Positions 53,812-61,830 of a DNA stretch of 64,000 bases are shown one piece after another. Source of the stretch: Aliishimia sp963678085 (GTDB lineage: Bacteria; Pseudomonadota; Alphaproteobacteria; Rhodobacterales; Rhodobacteraceae). How positions within the stretch are numbered: the first letter of the stretch is position 1; each line of letters opens with the position of its first letter. The stretch lies in the NCBI GenBank assembly GCA_963678085.1, contig OY782680.1:2232001-2296000 (forward strand). The letters are read 5' to 3'. Under the pieces are notes generated by a model that saw nothing but the letters and a program-made list of their open reading frames with translations, did not search any database and was not told the origin of the DNA. The translations under genes were made by a program, and so were the position numbers.

Positions 53812-54547
53812 GTCCCCAATCTCCTTTAGAATTGGTTAGTAACTGGGCAACCACGCCGAGAGCAAGAGCGGCTGGGTGTTTTCCAAGCGAAGGCTCGCCA
53901 ATTGGGCATGTGATGCGGCTAATTTCAGCACCTGTGTGCCCCATCTCAGACAAGCGTTTGTGAAATCGCGCCCATTTCGTTGCCGAGCCGATGAGGCCAG
54001 CAAAGCCAAAGTCGTGTCGCAAAAGAGCATCACACAAGGCAAGATCAATATCGTGAGAATAGGTGAGGATGAGGTGATCCGCATCACGTGGCGCATACGC
54101 AACAGCCTGCGGTATTTTCGCAGCAACCAGTGGATTCACCAAGTTTGGCAGGTCCGCCGGGAAACGATCAGCCCCAGAATCCACCCATGTTATGGTGCGA
54201 TCTTGCAACGGATGTAGCGCATGCACAACAGCGCGTCCCACATGGCCTGCCCCCCAAATCCAGAGAGGCGGCTCCATCGGCTCTGATGACAACGCCCCCT
54301 CAATAAAATCTAGTGTGACAACACCGCCACAGCACTGCCCCAAATCTGGCCCCAAAGGAAAGGTTCGCCGGGTTTGTATGTGATCCGAAGCGAGCATTTC
54401 GCGGGCGATGCGCGTCGCTTCATATTCTAACGCACCCCCGCCAATTGTGCCCTCTTGGTGATCAGGCCAGATGGTCATGGACGCGCCCACCTCACGCGGG
54501 GTAGAGCCTTTGGTCGCTGCGACTGTGACAGTAATGCAACTATTCAT
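53795..54547 (-). CDS. xdhC: Xanthine dehydrogenase accessory protein XdhC
   Basis: 250 aa. It binds molybdenum cofactor, promotes its sulfuration and delivers it to XdhB. Features: VAATKGSTPREVGASMTIW, GTIGGGALEYEATRIA, LGPDLGQCCGGVVTLDFI (CoxI/XdhC domain), then a C-terminal Rossmann LWIWGAGHVGRAVVHAL and GLIGSATKWARFHKRL. Start overlaps xdhB by 4 nt; end overlaps the ATPase gene by 17 nt. Confidence 0.93.
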   Translation of the reverse strand: MNSCITVTVAATKGSTPREVGASMTIWPDHQEGTIGGGALEYEATRIAREMLASDHIQTRRTFPLGPDLGQCCGGVVTLDFIEGALSSEPMEPPLWIWGAGHVGRAVVHALHPLQDRTITWVDSGADRFPADLPNLVNPLVAAKIPQAVAYAPRDADHLILTYSHDIDLALCDALLRHDFGFAGLIGSATKWARFHKRLSEMGHTGAEISRITCPIGEPSLGKHPAALALGVVAQLLTNSKGDWGHERAD

Positions 54548-56817
54548 ATTCCAGAAATAGCCGTCAGAATTTGCTCTGGCGTCGCAGGAGCTTGCAGATC
54601 TGGATAGCCCCGCCCGCAGGCCGAAACCGCATCTGAGAGCGCTAAAAACGCGGAAATCCCAAGCATAAAGGGCGGCTCTCCCACAGCTTTTGAGCGATAG
54701 ATCGTCTCGGCGTGGTTCTCAGCGCCCCAGAGCGCGACGTTGAACTCTTGCGGCTGATCGGCAAATGCGGGGATCTTATAGGTCGAAGGCGCATGGGTGC
54801 GAAGTGCACCGCGCCCATCCCAGACCAGCTCTTCGGATGTGAGCCAACCCGCCCCTTGCACATAGCCCCCCTCAATCTGGCCAAGATCCAAGTCGGGGTT
54901 CAAAGAGGCCCCCGCATCATGCAGGATGTCCGTTCGCAAGATGCGATTTTCCCCGGTGAGCCTGTCAATCATCACCTCGGTGACCGCCGCACCGTAAGCA
55001 AAATAGTAAAACGGATTGCCCCGCCCCGCGATCCGGTCCCAAGAAATATCTGGCGTTTTATAAAAGCCTGTCGCCGAGAGGCTCACGCGGGCTTGCCAGC
55101 TCATTTGCGCCGCCTGCGCAAAACTGAGCGCGCCCTTCGGACCCGTAACCTGCCCGCCCTCAAACTGTATCTCGGACGCTGCGCAATCCTGGGCCTGGGC
55201 AACCACGCCCGCAATGCGCGCACGGATCGTATCGCAGGCTGCTTTGACCGCCATCCCATTGAGATCCGAGCCTGAGGAGGCAGCGGTGGCCGATGTGTTG
55301 GGCACTTTATCGGTGTCCGTTGCGGTGATTTTTACCTGCTGCACAGGCACACCGAACCGGCTGGCGGCGACTTGAGCGACCTTTTGAAACAGCCCCTGCC
55401 CCATTTCGGTTCCACCATGGTTCAGATGGATTGAGCCGTCTTGATAGACATGCACCAAAGCGCCGGCTTGGTTAAGATGCGTGAGCGTGAAGCTAATGCC
55501 GAACATCACAGGACTAAAACCGATGCCCTTTTTCAAAATGTCGGAGCCTGCATTGAACTGAGCAATCTCGCCGCGGCGCTGGTGGTATTGGGCACTTTCC
55601 AGCAGCGCCTCAGTCATCGCAGTCAGCTGAAATCCCTCAACCTTTTGCAGATAGGGTGTGGTGCCGGTCCCTGCCCCGCACCCATAGTAATTGCGCTGAC
55701 GCAGTGCTGCGGGATCGCGACCAAGATGATGCGCGATGTGGTCCATCACCCGCTCCATGCCTAGAACCCCTTGCGGGCCACCAAAGCCGCGAAAGGCGGT
55801 GGCGCTTTGGGTATTGGTGCGCAGACGGTGGCTTTCAATGCGGATATTTGCAAGATCATAGGCATTGGCGCCGTGCAGCATCGCGCGATCACAGACCGGC
55901 AATGACAGATCCATGGACCAGCCGCACAGCGCATAATGGGTAAAGCTTAGGCCCAATATATGGCCTTGATCGTCAAAACCACAAGAATAGGTGATACGGA
56001 ACGCGTGCCGCTTGCCTGTGATCACAAAATCATCATCGCGATCATAGCGCATCTTGCAGGGCCGCCCCGTCGCCTCGGCCGCGAGCGCACAAGCAATGGC
56101 AAGGTGGTTGCCCTGGCTTTCTTTGCCACCAAACCCGCCGCCCATGCGCCGCGTCTCAACGCGTATTTCGGACATGGGTAGGCCGAGCGCTTCGGCGACT
56201 TTATGTTGAATTTCCGTGGGATGCTGGGTGGAGCTGTGAACATGCATCCCCCCGCTTTCTTGGGGCAGCGCCATTGCTGCTTGGCCCTCAAGATAGAAAT
56301 GCTCTTGCCCGCCGATCTCGAACGTGCCGTCGATCTTGTGGGGGGCGTTTGAAATTGCCAGGTCTGCATCGCCTTTGGCGTAGACGCGCGGGCCATCCTC
56401 GAAACGGGCATTTTGCGCCAGCGCCTCTTCAATGCTGAGAATAGCGGGCAGTTCTGTGATCTCAGCACGGCCAAGACGCGCAGCACGGCGCGCCGCCAAG
56501 TGGCTGGTGGCGATCACCAAAAACAAGGGCTGGCCTAGGTAGTGGACGGTACCATCGCAGAGCAGCGGCTCGTCATGGTTGGACGGCGAGCAATCGGCCG
56601 GGCGTTTCAGATCCTGATGCGTGAGCACCTGCACAACACCGGGGACGGCGCGCACTGCGCTCAGATCAAGGCTTTCCAGCGTGCCATGCGCAACGGTGCT
56701 CAGCCCAAAGGCCAGATGCAAGGCTTCGCGCGGTGTCGGAATATCATCGACATATCGTGCAGCGCCTGTGACATGCAAAAGCGCCGCATCATGCGGGGTT
56801 GGCTTTCCGACGTTCAT
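54544..56817 (-). CDS. xdhB: Xanthine dehydrogenase, molybdopterin-binding subunit
   Basis: 757 aa. Carries the active site that hydroxylates hypoxanthine and xanthine to uric acid. Signatures: RRMGGGFGGKESQGNHLA, ATAFRGFGGPQGVLGMER with the purine-orienting Arg, TEMGQGLFQKVAQVAA, ATAASSGSDLNGMA, and the catalytic Glu in SKAVGEPPFMLG. Overlaps xdhA and xdhC by 4 nt each (ATGA). The MoaC and MoeA genes in the window supply part of its cofactor pathway. Confidence 0.96.
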   Translation of the reverse strand: MNVGKPTPHDAALLHVTGAARYVDDIPTPREALHLAFGLSTVAHGTLESLDLSAVRAVPGVVQVLTHQDLKRPADCSPSNHDEPLLCDGTVHYLGQPLFLVIATSHLAARRAARLGRAEITELPAILSIEEALAQNARFEDGPRVYAKGDADLAISNAPHKIDGTFEIGGQEHFYLEGQAAMALPQESGGMHVHSSTQHPTEIQHKVAEALGLPMSEIRVETRRMGGGFGGKESQGNHLAIACALAAEATGRPCKMRYDRDDDFVITGKRHAFRITYSCGFDDQGHILGLSFTHYALCGWSMDLSLPVCDRAMLHGANAYDLANIRIESHRLRTNTQSATAFRGFGGPQGVLGMERVMDHIAHHLGRDPAALRQRNYYGCGAGTGTTPYLQKVEGFQLTAMTEALLESAQYHQRRGEIAQFNAGSDILKKGIGFSPVMFGISFTLTHLNQAGALVHVYQDGSIHLNHGGTEMGQGLFQKVAQVAASRFGVPVQQVKITATDTDKVPNTSATAASSGSDLNGMAVKAACDTIRARIAGVVAQAQDCAASEIQFEGGQVTGPKGALSFAQAAQMSWQARVSLSATGFYKTPDISWDRIAGRGNPFYYFAYGAAVTEVMIDRLTGENRILRTDILHDAGASLNPDLDLGQIEGGYVQGAGWLTSEELVWDGRGALRTHAPSTYKIPAFADQPQEFNVALWGAENHAETIYRSKAVGEPPFMLGISAFLALSDAVSACGRGYPDLQAPATPEQILTAISGI

Positions 56818-58175
56818 ATCCGCACCTGCGCAGTTTGGCCCTGATCTTCACACCAATAGCGCCAGAGCAGATTTTGTGCGGCTTGCATTCGGTAGCTATC
56901 GGAGGCGCGCATATCACTTAAGGGGCTAAAATCTTGGGTCATTTTCAGCATCGCTGCTTGAACGGTTTCCGCGCTCCAAGGTGCGCTGAGCAAAGCGGTC
57001 TCTACATGGGTTGCACGTTTGGGCACGCCGGCCATGCCGCCAAACGCTATGCGCGCGCCTGTCACCTGCCCCGTTTGCACCGTGATCGAAAAACAGCCGC
57101 AAAGCGCAGAGATGTCTTGATCGAACCGCTTTGAGATCTTGTAACATTTTAGCCGGTCCGGTTGCTTTGGCACGCGGATTGCTTCGACAAATTCGCCAGG
57201 GCGACGGTCCTGTTTGCCGTACTCAACAAAGAAATCCTCAAGAGCCATCTCGCGGCGCGCATCGCCTTGCCGCAAAACCAGCTGAGCCCCCAAAGCAATC
57301 AGGGCGGGCGGGCTATCCCCGATGGGCGAGCCATTGGCGATATTGCCCCCGATTGTGGCCGCCGCGCGCACTTGGGGCGAGCCGTAACGGCGGATGAGCG
57401 CGGCAAAACTGAGGTGATGTTCCTGCATCAAAGGCTCAAGGGCAGCTAACGTGACCATCGCGCCAATCTCAAGATGGGTCTCTGTCTCACTGATCTGCGC
57501 CAGATCCGTGCAGCGATTCAAAAAGGCGACCTGGCCCAAATCACGAAATTGCTTTGTCACCCAGAGCCCAACATCTGTGGCCCCTGCGATTAACCTCGCC
57601 TCGGGATGCTGCACATACCACTGCGCCAATTCATCGCCGCTTTCGGGCTGCACCCAAGCGCCCTGGACCTGCCGCGTGGGACGCGGTGGCGTTTCGCGCA
57701 GATGATCTGGTACTGGTGCGGGTTCCGCAGCCTGTGCGGCGCGCTTGATCGGCGCATAACCGGTGCAGCGACACAGATTCCCGGCCAGTGCAGTGTCGTG
57801 ATCCGTCACCCCGTTAAGGTGATTGCAAGCCATCGTTGTGATAAAACCCGGCGTGCAAAATCCGCATTGTGATCCGTGATGGGTGATCATTTCCTCTTGC
57901 ACGGGGTGCAGCGCGCCACCAGGGGCCGCGATCCCCTCCACCGTGCGCAGCGCTTTGCCATTGAGCTGAGGCAGGAACAAAATGCAGGCATTGAGCGGTT
58001 TGGCACCGCCCTCATCCGTCACCATCACCGAACACGCGCCGCAATCGCCCTCATTGCAGCCCTCTTTCGTGCCTACTAGCCCCCGCTCTTGTCGCAGCCA
58101 GTCTAGCAAAGTCACAGTGGGATCGGGCACCGGGATTTCGACCGCCTCTCCGTTCAGAAGAAACCTGATCTGCAT
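56814..58175 (-). CDS. xdhA: Xanthine dehydrogenase, FeS/FAD subunit
   Basis: 453 aa from ATG 58175 (MQIRFLLNGEAVEIP); in-frame ATGs at 58202 and 58199 also exist. Two [2Fe-2S] clusters: Cys40, Cys45, Cys48 in KEGCNEGDCGACSV with a later Cys, and CGFCTPGF with CRCTGYAPIKRA. The FAD domain (about 180-350) has GATDVGLWVTKQFR and AATIGGNIANGSPIGDSPPA. It takes electrons from XdhB to NAD. First gene of the purine operon, divergent from dnaE across about 130 bp that must contain both promoters; no clear operator was seen. Confidence 0.95.
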   Translation of the reverse strand: MQIRFLLNGEAVEIPVPDPTVTLLDWLRQERGLVGTKEGCNEGDCGACSVMVTDEGGAKPLNACILFLPQLNGKALRTVEGIAAPGGALHPVQEEMITHHGSQCGFCTPGFITTMACNHLNGVTDHDTALAGNLCRCTGYAPIKRAAQAAEPAPVPDHLRETPPRPTRQVQGAWVQPESGDELAQWYVQHPEARLIAGATDVGLWVTKQFRDLGQVAFLNRCTDLAQISETETHLEIGAMVTLAALEPLMQEHHLSFAALIRRYGSPQVRAAATIGGNIANGSPIGDSPPALIALGAQLVLRQGDARREMALEDFFVEYGKQDRRPGEFVEAIRVPKQPDRLKCYKISKRFDQDISALCGCFSITVQTGQVTGARIAFGGMAGVPKRATHVETALLSAPWSAETVQAAMLKMTQDFSPLSDMRASDSYRMQAAQNLLWRYWCEDQGQTAQVRI

Positions 58176-58332
58176 GGGTTTGCCCCGCCGCCTTACCATC
58201 ATCCTGCTTGGGCCCGGGCTCGATGCGGCGTAGAGCGCCGGGCTCTTTCACGCTAATCTAGGTTCGCAACAATTTGCAAGAGCCTTTGTTTCGCCCCTGG
58301 AAAACGCCCCGAGGCTTGCGTAATCTACCCCC

Positions 58333-61300
58333 ATGAGCGAGCCAAAATTCATCCATCTGCGCACCCATACGGAATATTCTTTGCTTGAGGGGGCGTTGCG
58401 GCTGAAAAAGCTGCCCGATTTGTGCAAAGCGCATGACATGCCCGCGCTGGCGATCACCGATACCAATAATATGTTTGCCGCGCTTGAATATTCTGTGACG
58501 CTCAGCGGAGCGGGCATCCAGCCGATTATTGGTTGTCAGATCGATCTGGAATATGCCCCGCCCGCCCCCGGTGAAAAGCCGCGCGCCCCCGCAGCGATTG
58601 TTTTGCTGGCCCAGAATGAGACCGGCTATGAAAACCTGATGAAGCTGAACTCTTGCCTCTATGTGGATAAGGGCGGGCAGTTGCCGCAGGTTACATTGGA
58701 CGAACTTGAAACCCATTCGGGCGGGCTAATTTGCCTGTCTGGTGGGCCGAACGGGCCAGTGGGGCAGTTTTTGCAAATGGGCCAACGTGCAAAGGCGCAA
58801 GAGCTTGTGCCGCGTCTGGCAAATGCCTTTCCGGGCAGGCTCTATATCGAGTTGCAACGCCATCCGCGCGAAGATGGCTCCCCCGATGAAGCGCAGCGCC
58901 TGACCGAGCGCGGGCATGTGGAGATCGCCTATGAGCTGGGCCTGCCCCTGGTGGCCACCAATGACGTCTATTTCCCGAAAACAGAAATGTATGAGGCCCA
59001 TGACGCGCTGATCTGCATTGCCGAGGGCGCCTATGTGGATCAACAAGAGCCGCGCCGCCGCCTCACGCCGCAGCATTATTTCAAGAGCCCGCAAGAGATG
59101 GCCGTGCTCTTTGCCGATGTGCCCGAGGCGCTAGAGAACACGGTTGAAATCGCCCGCCGCTGTGCCTTCATGGCCTATAGGCGTGATCCGATCTTGCCCA
59201 AATTTGCCGATGATGAGGTAGACGAGCTGCGCCGCCAAGCCAATGCGGGGCTGCAAGCGCGCCTTGCGGTGATCCCACATGCGACCTCGGTTCAGGCCTA
59301 TCAAGAGCGGCTCGATTTTGAGCTCGGCATTATCGAGCGCATGGGCTTTCCCGGTTATTTCCTGATCGTTGCAGATTTCATCAAATGGGCCAAAGATCAT
59401 GACATCCCGGTTGGACCGGGGCGCGGCTCGGGTGCGGGCTCTCTAGTGGCTTACGCGTTAACCATCACCGATCTGGACCCGCTGCGTTATGCGCTGCTGT
59501 TTGAGCGGTTCCTAAACCCCGAGCGGGTTTCCATGCCGGATTTCGATATCGATTTCTGCATGGACCGGCGCGAGGAAGTCATCCGCTATGTGCAGGAAAA
59601 ATATGGGCGCGATAAGGTGGGGCAGATCATTACCTTTGGTGCGCTGCTCTCCAAAGCGGCCGTGCGCGATATCGGGCGGGTGCTGCAAATGCCCTATGGG
59701 CAGGTGGACCGCCTCTCTAAGCTGATCCCGGTTGAAGGCGTTAAACCCGTCAGCATCGAAAAAGCGTTAAGCGACGAGCCGCGCCTGCGCGAAGAAGCCA
59801 AGGCCGAAGAGGTGGTGAACCGGCTGCTCACCTATGGCCAACAGGTCGAGGGGCTGTTGCGCAATGCCTCCACCCATGCTGCGGGGGTTGTGATTGGCGA
59901 TCGCCCACTGGATGCGCTGGTGCCGCTCTATCAAGACCCGCGCTCCGATATGCCCGCAACCCAATTTAACATGAAATGGGTCGAGCAAGCGGGTCTGGTG
60001 AAATTCGACTTTCTGGGCCTGAAAACCCTCACTGTGGTGCAGAACGCGGTGGATCTGATCCGCAAATCCGGGCGCGCCTTGCATATCAACGCCGATGGGC
60101 GCGAGCTTTACGAACCCGCGCCCGGAACTGAGAATGATATCAACGCGATACCGCTTGATGATGAAGCCAGCTATGAACTTTATGCCGCCGCCAAAACCGT
60201 GGCCGTGTTCCAGGTGGAAAGCTCGGGCATGATGGATGCGCTTAAGCGTATGAAACCCACCTGCATTGAGGATATCGTGGCTCTTGTGGCGCTCTACCGT
60301 CCCGGCCCGATGGAAAATATCCCCAAATATTGCGAGGTGAAAAACGGGCTCTCCGAGCGTGACCACCTGCACCCTTCCGTCGATCACATCCTGGACGAAA
60401 CCCAAGGGATTATTGTTTACCAAGAGCAGGTGATGCAAATCGCGCAAGAAATGGCGGGCTATAGCCTGGGGGGCGCGGATCTGCTGCGCCGCGCCATGGG
60501 CAAGAAGATCCAAGCGGCGATGGATGCGGAGCGACCAAAATTCCTGGAAGGTGCGGGCAAAAACGGGGTTGATAAAGACAAGGCGATGGAGGTGTGGAAC
60601 CTTCTCGATAAATTCGCCAATTACGGCTTTAACAAATCCCACGCCGCTGCCTATGCGGTGGTGAGCTATCAAACCGCGTGGCTCAAAGCGAACCACCCGG
60701 TCGAGTTCATGGCCGGGGTGATGAACTGCGATATGCATCTAACCGACAAGCTGGGCGTTTATTTTGAAGAGGTGCGCAAGGGGCTGGATCTGCCCTGGGC
60801 TGCGCCTTGTGTGAACCGATCTGAGGCCACGTTTGATGTGCAGGATGGCACATTGCTCTATGCGCTTGGCGCGTTGAAAAATGTGGGCGTAGAGGCGATG
60901 AAGTTGATCACGTCGGCCCGCGAAGATACCCCTTTTGTCACGCTGTTTGATTTTGCACGGCGCGTGGATCTTAAACGCGTTGGCAAGCGTCCACTGGAAA
61001 TGCTGGCACGCGCCGGGGCTTTTGATGTTCTCGATCCCAATCGGCGGCGGGTTTTTGACAGCCTGGATGCGCTCAGCGCCTATTCCGCAGCGGTTCACGC
61101 GCAAAGGGCCTCGAACCAAACCTCGCTCTTTGGGGAGGCGGGCGAGGATCTGCCCGAGCCGCGCCTGAGCCCCGTGCAAGATTGGCTGCCCTCTGAGCGA
61201 CTGAAAGAGGAATTTTTGGCCGTGGGCTTTTACCTCTCTGGCCATCCGCTGGATGATTATATGGGGCCCTTAAAGCGCAAAGACGTCAATACGCTCGACT

Positions 61301-61830
61301 ATGTGACCCAGCGCGCTGAGCGCTCGCCGGTCATTGCAAAGCTCGCCGGCGTTGTTTCCGGTGTGCAAATCCGCAAATCGGCGCGCGGCAACCGCTTTGC
61401 TTTTGCTCAGCTCTCTGATCCTACCGGCGCCTATGAGATCACGCTTTTTTCCGACACGCTTGAGGCCGCGCAAGACTATCTGACGAGCGGCGAAAAGGTC
61501 GTTGTCACCGTTGAAGCCACGCTGGAGGCCGATCAGTTGAAGCTCTTAGCCCGCTCAGTTGCGCCCATTGATACGATTGTGGCCGATGTGGGTGGTATGG
61601 GGCTACGGGTGTTTATCGACACAGCCGATGCGATCGGGGCCGTACAAGCCGTGTTTAGAACCGCAGAGCAAGCCGCGCAAAAGGCGCAAAAAGGCCCTGT
61701 GCACCTGTGCATAACAACGGGCGATTTGGGCGAAGTCGAACTGGCTTTAGGCGAAGACTTCCCTGTCACACCGCAAATAAAAGGGGCAATCAAATCCTTG
61801 GGCGGCGTTGTTGATGTGCATGATGTCTAA
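58333..61830 (+). CDS. dnaE: DNA polymerase III alpha subunit
   Basis: 1165 aa replicative polymerase, normal for the DnaE1 class. The N-terminal PHP domain begins FIHLRTHTEYSLLEGA and includes ALAITDTNNMFAALEYS. The palm has GPGRGSGAGSLVAYALTITD and the catalytic acidic PDFDIDFCMDRREEVIRY. A third acid lies farther on in the thumb/fingers part, then the helix-hairpin-helix region near FNKSHAAAYAVVSYQTAW. The C-terminal OB fold contains SARGNRFAFAQLSDPTGAYEI. The stop overlaps the convergent GGDEF/EAL gene. One TTTGCAAA copy at 58770. Confidence 0.98.
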   Translation: MSEPKFIHLRTHTEYSLLEGALRLKKLPDLCKAHDMPALAITDTNNMFAALEYSVTLSGAGIQPIIGCQIDLEYAPPAPGEKPRAPAAIVLLAQNETGYENLMKLNSCLYVDKGGQLPQVTLDELETHSGGLICLSGGPNGPVGQFLQMGQRAKAQELVPRLANAFPGRLYIELQRHPREDGSPDEAQRLTERGHVEIAYELGLPLVATNDVYFPKTEMYEAHDALICIAEGAYVDQQEPRRRLTPQHYFKSPQEMAVLFADVPEALENTVEIARRCAFMAYRRDPILPKFADDEVDELRRQANAGLQARLAVIPHATSVQAYQERLDFELGIIERMGFPGYFLIVADFIKWAKDHDIPVGPGRGSGAGSLVAYALTITDLDPLRYALLFERFLNPERVSMPDFDIDFCMDRREEVIRYVQEKYGRDKVGQIITFGALLSKAAVRDIGRVLQMPYGQVDRLSKLIPVEGVKPVSIEKALSDEPRLREEAKAEEVVNRLLTYGQQVEGLLRNASTHAAGVVIGDRPLDALVPLYQDPRSDMPATQFNMKWVEQAGLVKFDFLGLKTLTVVQNAVDLIRKSGRALHINADGRELYEPAPGTENDINAIPLDDEASYELYAAAKTVAVFQVESSGMMDALKRMKPTCIEDIVALVALYRPGPMENIPKYCEVKNGLSERDHLHPSVDHILDETQGIIVYQEQVMQIAQEMAGYSLGGADLLRRAMGKKIQAAMDAERPKFLEGAGKNGVDKDKAMEVWNLLDKFANYGFNKSHAAAYAVVSYQTAWLKANHPVEFMAGVMNCDMHLTDKLGVYFEEVRKGLDLPWAAPCVNRSEATFDVQDGTLLYALGALKNVGVEAMKLITSAREDTPFVTLFDFARRVDLKRVGKRPLEMLARAGAFDVLDPNRRRVFDSLDALSAYSAAVHAQRASNQTSLFGEAGEDLPEPRLSPVQDWLPSERLKEEFLAVGFYLSGHPLDDYMGPLKRKDVNTLDYVTQRAERSPVIAKLAGVVSGVQIRKSARGNRFAFAQLSDPTGAYEITLFSDTLEAAQDYLTSGEKVVVTVEATLEADQLKLLARSVAPIDTIVADVGGMGLRVFIDTADAIGAVQAVFRTAEQAAQKAQKGPVHLCITTGDLGEVELALGEDFPVTPQIKGAIKSLGGVVDVHDV

